DNA of 64,000 nucleotides, taken from contig JACKEV010000019.1 of NCBI GenBank assembly GCA_020632795.1, positions 124,001 through 188,000 of the forward strand, in the 5' to 3' direction. The position numbers and the translations under genes are program-made. This document shows, in pieces, positions 19,401 to 25,563 of this stretch. Under the pieces are notes generated by a model. The model did no database searches. It was not told the origin of the DNA and worked only from the letters and a program-made list of their open reading frames with translations. Every line of letters begins with the position of its first letter. The first letter of the stretch is position 1. Source of the DNA: Alphaproteobacteria bacterium (GTDB taxonomy: Bacteria; Myxococcota_A; UBA796; CAJQPC01).

Positions 19401-21123
19401 CGCCCACCACCTCATCAGCGACGCCTGGAGCGCCTGGCTGCTGGCCGCCGAGCTGCTGACCGCCCACGACGCCCTGGCCGCCGGGCGCACCCCCGAGCTG
19501 CCCCCGCCGCCCCTGCGCTACGCCGACCTCGTCGCCCGGGAGTCCTTCGTCGACGACCGGTGGTGGCGCGGGGCCCTCGCCGGGCTCACCCAGGGCCCCG
19601 GCCCCGAGGAGCCCGCCCAGCGCGCCACCCGGGTGGTGCTGGGCGAGGCGGTGTGGTCCGCGCTGAAGCGCCGGGCCCGCGAGGCCTCCGTCAGCCCCTA
19701 CCAGCTCGCCCTCGCCGCGCTGTTCGAGACGCTGATGGCGCTGCTGGAGACCGACGACGTGGTCGTGGCCACCGCCATCACCGGGCGGGACAGCGCCGCG
19801 GGGGACGTGGGCCGGGTGGTCGGGGCCTTCGCCCGGGGCCTGCCGGTGCGGGTGAAGGGGGAGCCCTCCCTGCCGGCCGTCGCGGCGGCGTTCACCGAGG
19901 CCGCCGCCCACTCCCAGGCCAGCCCCATGAGCATGGGCGCGGCGCTGGGGGCGAGGGCGCCCGAGATCCTGGGCCGCTTCTTCCTGACCTGGCAGGACCC
20001 CAGCGCCGTTCCCGCCCCCGACAGCCGCCTGCGGCTGCGCTGGGACCAGGCCCGCAGCCGCTTCGCCACCGCCTCCACCCGCACCGAGCTGATGGTGGGC
20101 GCGGTGGCCACCGAGACCTTGAGCCTCAACCTCTACGGCGGCGCCCTGGTGGACCGGGCCGCCCCCACGCTGGAGCGCCGCCTGCGCCGCATGGCCGGGG
20201 TGGACGCCGCCCTGCTCATCTACGCGCCGTCCGGGGTGCAGGTGCCCCTGGCCGAGCCCACCGTGGTCGAGCGGGTCGAGGGGGCCGGCGGGGTCAGCGA
20301 GCTGGTGCTGCTGCCGATGAACGCGGACGAGCTGAGCAGAGCAGACGTCTGGGATCTCGTGCAGGCGGGGGCTTCAGCAACCTCGGCGCCCATCATCGCG
20401 CTGGCGGGCATGCTCCCGGCGACGACCGGGCTGGGGGCCCGTGGGCTGGCGGACAAGCAGCTCACCACCGGCCACGCCGCGACGGTCGCGGCCATCGCCC
20501 TGAACCTGGAGGCCACCCTGGCCGCCCTCGGCTGGGACTGGTCCACGCTGACGGTCGGGGTGCTGGGCTACGGGGCCATCGGGCGAGCCGCGCTGGCGCT
20601 GGCGCAGGACCGGCTGGGAGCCCCCGCCGCGCTGCGCATCCAGGACCCGAGCTGGCCGGACTCGGCGTCGGTGGTGGGCTGCGACGTCATCCTGGGGGCG
20701 ACCAGCGGGGGTCGGGCGTTGGACGTCGCGACCCTGCCGCCGGGGACCGTGGTGCTGGACGACTCCTTCCCCCTGGCTTTCGACCCGGACGCGGCGCGGG
20801 CGCGCATGCTGCGCCAGCGGGACGTGCTGCTGCTGGGCGCGGGGACCCTGGACGCCGGGCCGTTGGCGCGGACCTCGCCGTTCCCCCAGGCCGAGGCGGT
20901 GCGGGCGCGCTTCCCGGCGCAGCTCATGCCGGGCTGTCACGCTGAGGCGATGCTGCTGGCGTTTGATCCGGCGCTGGGGCCCACGGTGGGGCCGGTGACG
21001 CTGGCGCGGGCGCGGGCGGTGATGGCGGCGGTCGAGGCGGCGGGGTGGAGGGCGGCGCCGCTGCACCTGGGGGCGTGGGCGGTGCCGGAGGCGGTGGTGG
21101 CGGGGGTTCGGGGGAGGCGGTGA
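10405..21123 (+). CDS. Hybrid FAAL-PKS-NRPS megasynthase with acyl-ACP-reductase-like end
   Basis: 3572 aa. In order: fatty acyl-AMP ligase 1-570 (YTSGSTGDPRG, WLPMFHDLGLIG); ACP (Ser606); KS 659-1072 (Cys829, His964, His999); AT 1153-1480 (Ser1240, HAFH at 1339, predicting malonyl-CoA); KR 1523-1729 (GGTGGIG, Tyr1650, slightly short); ACP (Ser1771); C (HHxxxDxW at 1941); A 2233-2760 (YGSTE 2567, Lys2747); PCP (Ser2814); C (HHxxxDxW at 3001); and a C-terminal Rossmann domain 3296-3572. The last has LTTGH, GVLGYGAIG and GCHAEAMLL (Cys3511), resembling cyanobacterial acyl-ACP reductases. Predicted: a fatty acid is activated, extended by two carbons, keto-reduced, joined to one building block and possibly released reductively. 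The A4 motif lacks the usual Asp. ATG 10405 is preferred; a GTG at 10315 is in frame. No PPTase or exporter is nearby. Confidence 0.85.
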   Translation: MPTSLVDLLELRAEEAPDATLYRFLETGDVDGPVTAWTRADLHRRAVAVARALDARPGDRALLLFPAGLDFIGAFFGCLAAGVLPVPVAPPDPARLGVGLGRLTAIAQDAAPAAVLTTQAIALMRGATPTLRELPWIAVNTLPEHGDTLPHRPTADQLAFLQYTSGSTGDPRGVQVSHGNLMHNLSALQGTSGLLADDHLVSWLPMFHDLGLIGMVLYPLYAGSGCTFLSPHDFLRRPARWVEAVHDTGASVSTAPDFGFALVTHRTTPEQRAALDLSRWRMAGSGAEPVHADTIDRFCAAFAPAGFRRGAFCPIYGLAEHTLGLAGRAPTAEGGPTVLRLDPAALDAHRVEPSAEGRSIVGCGRAAREDIELLAVDPETRQPTPPDRVGELWVRSPSVAKGYRGQPERSAEVFEATLADGEGPWLRTGDLGFLRGGEVFITGRLKDLIIVAGRNLYPQDIERTVAAAHPALRAGGAAAFGVDDGQAETLAVVAELRERVHPDSVGDEVAEAIVEAVVREHGVAPSRVALLRARRLPKTSSGKVRRQPTRRALLDGTLRPVRTHEPSPPVETPAVDPFEEVLASALGRPLRPGDLDRSFAALGLDSAGQVGLAGALELALGRPVPTVALFEHPSPRRLAGWLAAEADAVGLSDDLPADEPVAIVGMACRFPGGADDPESLWTLLLGEVDPIGPVPAARWDNDALLGPPRTPGRTCSPAGGFIEGIEDLDADFFGLTGRAADRLDPQQRLALELGWEALEHAGLDPSRLRDAPVGVTVGASGSEFAAQSVFGPEGPDAWAGTGAHPAMIAGRLAHVLGTRGPAMTVDTACSSGLVAVLAACRDLRDRACRVALAGAVNVLLRPEPSVFLSQLGVLSPSGRCRSFAADADGYVRAEGGAMVVLKRLADAKADGDDVIAVIRGGAVNHDGASNGLTAPSGEAQEAVLRAALARARVRPGELGFVEAHGTGTVLGDAVELRALGRVFGAHAPAVGSVKTRLGHLEAAAGLAGLLRAALAVQRGVLPPDLHRDAPAEALTASGLRAVAAPEPWGGRRVAGVSSFGLSGTNAHLILTAPAPHAPRPRPAHVVALSAADPDALEARRAQALDALQRHDRDAVFRGATQGRAGLPWRLAATGDLARAAPVHAPTPAPLAFIFPGQGAQIVGMGQALYEAEPAFREALDRCAALMDPHLPAPLRPAMFGDAEALGRTVMTQPALFALGWSLAWLLEGWGVRPAAVVGLSLGELTAACVAGALSLEEACRVVTTRALAVEALPEGGASAGVALSEAEARALVRELPALSLAAVNGPRRCVLSGPEDAVAEALRRLAARGRAAARLETRHAFHSPLIEPALQPFLDELGPIEASAPRVPLISTLSGQREAAALAEPAHWARQLREPVRFHDAVRSLVAMGVTAAIELGPRPVLTPLVARAGVPAALRPPTDPDSLAALAARLHTLGHTLDWRAVQGPGPRAPLPPYPFQRRRHWFGVAPPPSTEGWVHLAERDPAGGLVWRPCPRGPSPLHAHGRYLITGGTGGIGRRLALWLAERFQARLELVGRTPAGERHRALLAEVEARGGQAHLHAVDLRDPAAARALVEELGPVDGLFHLAGGPDAIAAKTEGLRNLDGLEAGFRCLFSSISALLPALARGIEPYAEANAWLDRAARERAAAGQRVVSVQLAPWAEVGQAADVAAAFAERGITPIPPALGLAAVEHALSSGQPVVVVLDRRHQLPAPAALPADLEARVRTLVARVARLAPEDLDPDATFTSLGVDSVQALDVVRDLEALTGRGLPTTLLYEAETLNALLAALRGRLQREEAPLETEAPLPGLPLLPAQQTFVVQRRFFPDMPGNVTISVALQADSPLDLDRLQTVLDALTERHPALGSVLRPHGGRWRQHFGAVRPVVERCEPLDEDALINRPFDLERGPLVRVHTDGRRLILNGHHAVVDAWSQRNVLVELLEGYEALRQGQPLPWPPLEANWTEAAEALRRSETGDLSWWTERFGGGVPPLHLDWTASVHEPAHGGVGTAHRRLDPDRTAALEAAAQARGVTLPALVLAAYMQALFDASGQHDVTVRVAHGRREVRVPDVTRIVGSFADSLPVRAEVAVGEPLLDLAARVQAEGVAVRGHAQASSMALASMAERSPAGPVGLTPAGFSFPKLPAPEHIGGLEVFDPQGAAGAGFTRIALLAWVFRGSLHTSWSWARSHLDATRVQSLAERVEAALDAVLHPPAPLPETLHGRVLATCRAHPERIAVWPDLRYGDLDRRSAALAARLSGPRIAVLASPSPDAVIALLAVLRSGAAYVPLDPRWPDPRIAQVAGAAKVSALICPGVLVARARRLVPGVAVLATTVGLGEWEREVRETSVSPVATPLRPSGPFPPTDSGASSDLGASAAATQERRSSPEAGEANERSSNNKLAYIMFTSGSTGAPKGVMVDHAAVLCWLEWVLRVFGVTPQDRFAYSSSLSYGGSLRQIWAPLLAGAQVHPLPLEVVRDPEALLDAIEDQGLTVWNSVPSLWGHLIDAAARRPGPSFTKVRWMLVGGEAVPADLVRRWRRSFPESPARLVNLYGSTETIVNATFYEVTEDPAPDQRHTPIGWSRAGVETLLLDPVDGVGELVVRGAIARGYFDAPEQTAAAFVDHPTLGRVYRMGDLARQQEDGAFVYLGRRDTQVQIHGNRVELSEVEHELCNHPDVAQAVVVYEGERLRAAVESSGSAEGLRGWLAERLPPYMVPTRIVALDALPRNPAGKADRRAVAALLAGTPAPPSSESPAPSTSRKTPPRGGARALLADAWQRVLDLPTPPGEADHFFALGGDSIRALEVLDRLRPHLRAELRPMVLYQYRTLGALADALDRLEARAAPAPTPSASDDGPAPLGAVQRGFLAAHLRSPDRPPTWCARVPLEGEPDLDALRAALRWLVARHPQLRTVFDPGPPPTQRALPAMDLPLQYDDLSALPPDAQSRALDARWDEETCARFDVTTGPLARLRLIRLGRGRHSLLLTAHHLISDAWSAWLLAAELLTAHDALAAGRTPELPPPPLRYADLVARESFVDDRWWRGALAGLTQGPGPEEPAQRATRVVLGEAVWSALKRRAREASVSPYQLALAALFETLMALLETDDVVVATAITGRDSAAGDVGRVVGAFARGLPVRVKGEPSLPAVAAAFTEAAAHSQASPMSMGAALGARAPEILGRFFLTWQDPSAVPAPDSRLRLRWDQARSRFATASTRTELMVGAVATETLSLNLYGGALVDRAAPTLERRLRRMAGVDAALLIYAPSGVQVPLAEPTVVERVEGAGGVSELVLLPMNADELSRADVWDLVQAGASATSAPIIALAGMLPATTGLGARGLADKQLTTGHAATVAAIALNLEATLAALGWDWSTLTVGVLGYGAIGRAALALAQDRLGAPAALRIQDPSWPDSASVVGCDVILGATSGGRALDVATLPPGTVVLDDSFPLAFDPDAARARMLRQRDVLLLGAGTLDAGPLARTSPFPQAEAVRARFPAQLMPGCHAEAMLLAFDPALGPTVGPVTLARARAVMAAVEAAGWRAAPLHLGAWAVPEAVVAGVRGRR
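17485..17557 (+). repeat. Third, shortened copy of the repeat family inside the A domain
   Basis: GAGACCTCAG, then GTCACCCGTC-x-C-x-x-CGCCCCT-x-CG, then CCGCCTACGG-x-[CT]TC-[CG]GGGGCTT match, in the same order and orientation, parts of the left arm and its flank at about 8976-9207, with the middle deleted. It lies in frame in the adenylation domain between core motifs A2 and A3 (residues about 2361-2412). That interval is about 110 residues here, against roughly 65 in GrsA. Confidence 0.55.
20290..21123 (+). other. Acyl-ACP-reductase-like terminal domain of the megasynthase
   Basis: Residues about 3296-3572. An ALAGMLPATTG segment, LTTGH near 3353, the dinucleotide-binding loop GVLGYGAIG near 3385, and a late GCHAEAMLLAFDP motif follow the order seen in cyanobacterial acyl-ACP reductases (G-G-F-T-S, TTGN, GATGDIG, C-x-AE-x-MLL). 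Cys3511 matches the C-F-AET position of that family. It is not the SDR-type thioester reductase usually found at NRPS ends, nor a thioesterase. Confidence 0.55.
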
Positions 21124-21474
21124 CAAGCGTCGACAGTTTGTCGGCAAAGCCTCTGACGACCATGACGATCGTCGACAGATGAGCAGTCGTCGGTACTGGT
21201 CCGTCCGGCGCTACAGCGAGCTGGGCTACCGGGTCAGCCGACGCGGTCTGCGTCCTGGGCCCAAGATGCTCGCCCGCGTCTCTCGGAACGTGGAGGGCAA
21301 GGAACCGGAGGCCCTCCAAGCGTCGGTGGCGGTAATGGCGGCAGCCTGGACCTGGGGGTCGTGAGGCGACAACTTGTCGCCAATTGTTGACCATCGTCGG
21401 TTCTCAGAGATCGCGATCGACCCTCGCTCCGCTCGGGTCATAGCCGCAGCATAACAAAGGTCAAAACTCAAAAA
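21124..21474. other. Gene-poor gap with nested palindromes
   Basis: This is 351 bp between the convergent megasynthase and NACHT-FGE genes. It holds CGACA-GTT-TGTCG at 21131-21143, the perfect palindrome GACGATCGTC at 21164-21173, and an 8-bp-stem inverted repeat centred on a single C, GGCGACAACTTGTCGCC, at 21365-21381. Two short overlapping frames (61 and 81 codons, opposite strands) show no convincing protein character. The last palindrome could be a terminator stem or a protein-binding site. Confidence 0.5.
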
Positions 21475-24400
21475 TCAACGCTCGGGGGCCGGAACGCAGA
21501 CCACGCGAAACCCGACGCTGCCGCTCCGGTGCCCGGACCGGATCCCGAGCCGGCACGAGCAGCGCAGGTGCCTGGAGTCGAGGAACCAGGAGCCGCCCCG
21601 GACCACGCGGTCCGAAACGGCAGATTCATCCATGACAAATGGCAAAAAACCACCTTGTCGCCACTTGTCGACATCCTTCTTGTCCCGCCAGTGGTCCGCG
21701 CACCACTCCCACACGTTGCCGGCGAGGTCCACCACCCTTCGGGCCCCGACCTCGACGTCCCCCAGCGGGAAGGCGCCCACCGGGGTCAGCTCTCCCGGAC
21801 GGCCGGGGCCCCAGTCGTAGTTGGCGCGCGCCTGATCCCCCGCGCCCGGCTCCTCCTTTGTCCCCCAGGGGTAGCGCCGGCCCTCCTCCCCGGCGGCCAG
21901 GAACTCCCGCTCCGCCTCGCTCGGCAGTCGGATCGTCCAGCCCTCGGGCACCGGCCAGTGGTCATTGGCCCAGCCGCAGAACGCCACCGCGTCGTGCCAG
22001 CTCACGCGGACGACCGGTCGGTTGGGGTGGAAGCGCTGCCTCGGCCAGTCCGGCGGGGCGGGATAGCCGCCTTCCACGAAAGCCGCATAGTCCTGAACCG
22101 TCACCGGCCGCCAGGCCACCTTGAAGGCCGGGACCTCCACTTCATGAGGCGGGGCAGCCTGATACGCATCCTGATCCGCCCCCATCGTGAACGTCCCCCC
22201 AGGCACATCCACCCAGATGTCCTCCAACTCCAGACGCGGGTCCCCCAGCGCCCCCAGCGCCTCCAAAGCCAACAGACGGTCCAACAAGGGCCAGCCCGCG
22301 CCCTCTTCAGCGAAGCGATCCGCGATCTCCCCGGCCAGATCGACCTCTCTGCGCTCGGCGTCCCTCAGCGTGAAGCCGTCGAAGTGCTCCCGGTACTCGG
22401 TCAGCGCGGTGCCCACCAGCCCCAGCAGCCGGCCCCGGCGCGACCCCTCTGCGGCATGATGGTAGAGCCGGCTCACCCAGGCCCGCGCCCGCGCGCTGCC
22501 CCGGGCTCCGTGGACCCCCACCATGAAGCGCAGCACGCCCTCCCAGCTCGGGTCAGCGGCTCGGCCGGTCTTCACAAGCTCGTCCACCACCGCGTCGACC
22601 GACTCCTCCCGGGCGGCGAGCTGACAGGCCGCCAAGTACTCCTGGAAGCTGCGGTGCCAGGGACGCACCACCCGCAGACGGCGATTGCCCTGGTCCTCGA
22701 AGCGCAACAGCCCCGTGTCGTTGCCCAGGCGGTCCAGCAGGGTGCGCCCGGCGGCGTCGTCCGCGAGCGGACTCGGCTGCCAGTCGCGCAGCAGCTTCGC
22801 GGCCTCAGACACCTGGAGTGCGGTGCCCCCGGCCTCCTGCATCGCGTAGAACACCCGCTCCAGCGCCTGGCGCTTGAGGTCCGCGCTGATCAGCGCCTCG
22901 CTGCCCGGCCAGCGGGTCTTCTTGGCCACGCACAGCACCTCCACCAGCTCCCGGTACAGGCTCGCCGTGGAGTCGGGCAGGGTCTGCTGGCGACCGTACA
23001 CCAGCATCGCGGCGGTCAGCAGCATAGGGTTCGCGGCGAGCTGAACGCCCCCGTGCCTTCGGGAAGTCTCGTCTATAGCAGCGATCAGATCGGCCTCGTA
23101 GGCGTGGCTATAGTGCTTTGCCGCACACCACCGCGCCATCAGCCTTCGAGCGGTTTCGCGATCCAACGGTGCCATACGGACAATGGGCAAGCCCTCTAGG
23201 GATACCGCCGGGTAGGCCGCTGGACGGGTGGTGAGCGTCGCCCGGGAGCGCCACGCCTCTCCTTGAGCAGACAGTCCGGCCAAGCAATGGACGACCCGCT
23301 GCCGAGGCTCCCAACCGGGCACCTCGTCCAAGGCGTCGATGAGCAGCCAGTAGCGGCCGACGCGCAAGCCGGCCCGCAGGCCGTCAAGGTCCACCGTGAC
23401 CCCAGTGGCAGCCTCGATCTCGTCCGATACAGCCAGGGCCAGCCCATTGACCCCCTCACTCTGTGTAAGGCGCCGGGCCAAGGCGCTGGCCTCCAGGAAT
23501 ACGGGGATCGGAGCGGCCAGTGGACCCTCGGCCAGCCGATCCAATGCCAAGATGTGTTCGGGCACAGGGCTGGCCAAGTGTTGGGCAGCCAAGACTGTGG
23601 CGAGGTGCTGAAGCAGTACGGTCTTGCCCGACCCTGCCTCACCCTCGACCACACAAGTCTGCAGAACGGGTTCGCAAAGAGCTTCTTCCGCGGGCGTCCG
23701 TCGATGAGTTCCTTGTTCGATTATCCGCGTTTGGAGCAATTCGCCTACAATCGCGACATCCTCCTTCGCATTGACAAGATGCAACTCAGCCATCAGTGGA
23801 ACGTAAAGCGCCACCCTATACAACCGCTCGCTGCCAGCGATTGCGGTCAACCCGGCATGCCGTCCCTGGGTCCACAAACGAAGGCGCTGGGCCAGCAGGG
23901 CGCGCTCGGTCTCATCCAACACGGGTGATTCCCCGGGGGCGGCCGAGATTCGACCCTGCAACCAAATGCTGAACGCGGCAAGGGCCTTTTCGGCGGCATC
24001 TTCTGGGCCATCAAAGCGCTGCTGGACACTAGCATGGAGTCGAATTGCATCCCCCAGTTCAGACGGAACCAGTCGGGTGAGGTCCAAATGCTCGGTCTTC
24101 AATGCAACGATTTGCTCAACTTGCTCAAGAGTCTGCGACAGGAGCGTGGTTCCCCCGGTACGACCACCAATCAAAACCACGATAAAATCTCCGCCAAACG
24201 CTCCTGGGCGTGCAGCATCGACAATCCGCACACCTGCGACACGAGATACCCGTCTAAAACGCTCAGCAACAGCATCCTGAGTCTCGGCCAACTCTGCACG
24301 TACCGCTAAGACGACCACGCGTACAGCGTCCATTCCGGTGCGAGTTGCGATCAACTCTGTGGATAGTCGCCGTAGCGCAGCGAGTCGAGAAGCATCTGGC

Positions 24401-25563
24401 TCCAAACCTATAGGAAAATACTCCATGGATGTAGCGAAGGTGGGCAATGGCGCATCGTTCCGAGCGAAAAAAATCCGCCTCCTCCCCTGAAAGGAGCGTA
24501 GCTTCTGGACGACCGTTTCAGGAACGGGGTTCAACAAATGCACAGACGGAACCAGCCCTATTGCCCGTGTTTCGGTCAACCAGAAGTCATCCGTCGCATC
24601 TGGGTAGGTGACCACCCGTATTCGCAGCGCGTCTCCCAAGGCCTCTACAAGCGTATTCACAAGAGATTGCTCGGCAGGGTCAAATAGCAAGACCAAATCG
24701 TATGAAAAAAACAGGTACGAACTCTCCTGCGGCTCCTCCGTGAGACGAAGAACCTCATCTGAACGAAGCGCTCTGTCAACCTCATCAAAAGCTGAACGTT
24801 CGTCTGGACCAAAGGCATCTCGGAGTTCCTCAGCGGCCACCAAATCCTGGCGCGCCTGTTCCCACCGCCCAAGCGCAACACAAGCCCTCGCCCGGCAGAT
24901 AAGTGCAGAGGCCCGCCCTCTCAAAAAACCCGTCCTTTGCACGTATGACTCAGCTGACGTACTAGTGTTAATGACCTCCTGCCAGCGTTCCTGCTCAAGA
25001 AAGCGTCCCATTAACCGCAACCAAGCGTCGGCCAACGCCTGCGGAGGCGGTGGAGCTTTGTCAGATTCTAAGTCTGACAACAAATCTACCTCTGCTTCCA
25101 ACACATCCCGCCGAGGTCCTTCGACGTGGAAGGTCCCGCTGCGTACGTCGTAGAGGTCGTGGGCGATCTGGCCGAACCGGGCCTGCTCCTCGGGGGTCAT
25201 CAGGAGCACCAGAGGCCCCTGAAGCGCCAGCCCCAGGGCGTCCCGGGCGCCGTTGAGGGCCCACAGCACCTCCTGACGGCGGATCAAGGCGCCCCCGTCC
25301 GGCAGGATCGCGCCCGCCCGGGTGCCCTGCTCGCTCAGCAGCCCACGCAGCCAGCGGTCCAACTCCTGCACCCCGGCGTCGCCGTCGGGCAACACGGTCA
25401 GCTTCAAGACCCGGGCCCGCTCCTGCAGCCAGTCGATGACGTCCGCCCGCGCCTGCGGCGTGGCGGTGAGCAGCAGCAGCCGGAAGCCCTTCGCCCGCGC
25501 CATCGCCCGCCCCAACGCGTCCAACTCCTGCTGGTCGGGCTCCGGGAAGCGCCGCTCAAGCAT
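21475..25563 (-). CDS. NACHT-family STAND NTPase with FGE-sulfatase-like C-terminus
   Basis: 1362 aa. Residues 1-155 resemble the N-terminal module found beside AAA partners in bacterial STAND proteins (WALNGARDALGL then GPLVLLM). Residues 155-270 are helical and TPR-like; 275-620 are α/β and unrecognised. NACHT core: Walker A GEAGSGKT near 644, Walker B LLIDALDE near 740, then helical domains to ~1100. Residues ~1118-1362 are an FGE-sulfatase/C-type-lectin fold (PGGTFTMG, RLPSEAERE, DLAGNVWEW, RGGSW, GFRVV). It is probably an NLR-like immune sensor in which the lectin-fold end recognises a ligand and NACHT oligomerises. The gene overlaps the AAA gene by 8 bp, so the two proteins probably act together. 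The effector is not obvious. The middle two kilobases are clearly lower in GC than both ends. Confidence 0.75.
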   Translation of the reverse strand: MLERRFPEPDQQELDALGRAMARAKGFRLLLLTATPQARADVIDWLQERARVLKLTVLPDGDAGVQELDRWLRGLLSEQGTRAGAILPDGGALIRRQEVLWALNGARDALGLALQGPLVLLMTPEEQARFGQIAHDLYDVRSGTFHVEGPRRDVLEAEVDLLSDLESDKAPPPPQALADAWLRLMGRFLEQERWQEVINTSTSAESYVQRTGFLRGRASALICRARACVALGRWEQARQDLVAAEELRDAFGPDERSAFDEVDRALRSDEVLRLTEEPQESSYLFFSYDLVLLFDPAEQSLVNTLVEALGDALRIRVVTYPDATDDFWLTETRAIGLVPSVHLLNPVPETVVQKLRSFQGRRRIFFARNDAPLPTFATSMEYFPIGLEPDASRLAALRRLSTELIATRTGMDAVRVVVLAVRAELAETQDAVAERFRRVSRVAGVRIVDAARPGAFGGDFIVVLIGGRTGGTTLLSQTLEQVEQIVALKTEHLDLTRLVPSELGDAIRLHASVQQRFDGPEDAAEKALAAFSIWLQGRISAAPGESPVLDETERALLAQRLRLWTQGRHAGLTAIAGSERLYRVALYVPLMAELHLVNAKEDVAIVGELLQTRIIEQGTHRRTPAEEALCEPVLQTCVVEGEAGSGKTVLLQHLATVLAAQHLASPVPEHILALDRLAEGPLAAPIPVFLEASALARRLTQSEGVNGLALAVSDEIEAATGVTVDLDGLRAGLRVGRYWLLIDALDEVPGWEPRQRVVHCLAGLSAQGEAWRSRATLTTRPAAYPAVSLEGLPIVRMAPLDRETARRLMARWCAAKHYSHAYEADLIAAIDETSRRHGGVQLAANPMLLTAAMLVYGRQQTLPDSTASLYRELVEVLCVAKKTRWPGSEALISADLKRQALERVFYAMQEAGGTALQVSEAAKLLRDWQPSPLADDAAGRTLLDRLGNDTGLLRFEDQGNRRLRVVRPWHRSFQEYLAACQLAAREESVDAVVDELVKTGRAADPSWEGVLRFMVGVHGARGSARARAWVSRLYHHAAEGSRRGRLLGLVGTALTEYREHFDGFTLRDAERREVDLAGEIADRFAEEGAGWPLLDRLLALEALGALGDPRLELEDIWVDVPGGTFTMGADQDAYQAAPPHEVEVPAFKVAWRPVTVQDYAAFVEGGYPAPPDWPRQRFHPNRPVVRVSWHDAVAFCGWANDHWPVPEGWTIRLPSEAEREFLAAGEEGRRYPWGTKEEPGAGDQARANYDWGPGRPGELTPVGAFPLGDVEVGARRVVDLAGNVWEWCADHWRDKKDVDKWRQGGFLPFVMDESAVSDRVVRGGSWFLDSRHLRCSCRLGIRSGHRSGSVGFRVVCVPAPER
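21480..21605 (-). other. C-type-lectin-fold terminal segment in the position of a DGR variable region
   Basis: The last ~40 residues run from RGGSW through a Ser/Arg/Cys/His-rich stretch to GFRVV. In FGE-type target proteins of diversity-generating retroelements (DGRs), this is the segment that varies. Here it is not Asn-rich, and no reverse transcriptase or second copy was seen in the window, so retroelement targeting is not supported, only possible. Confidence 0.3.
23150..25100. other. Lower-GC block inside the NACHT gene
   Basis: By eye this stretch contains many A/T runs (for example near 24060-24260, 24460-24480 and 24900-25080) and mixed third positions. The sequence before 23150 and after 25100 is uniformly GC rich. 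It covers about residues 155-805: the helical region, the unrecognised α/β region and the NACHT P-loop. It suggests that the gene was assembled from parts of different origin. Confidence 0.55.

Noticed and set aside
21179..21471. Two short overlapping frames (61 and 81 codons) in the gap after the megasynthase
   Set aside because: Opposite strands, no ribosome-binding site and composition not clearly protein-like; left as a gap description.
24300..24900. TIR domain in the NACHT protein before the P-loop
   Set aside because: A hydrophobic strand reading LFFSYDLVLL suggested TIR, but the following catalytic Glu region and strand order do not fit; left as unrecognised α/β.
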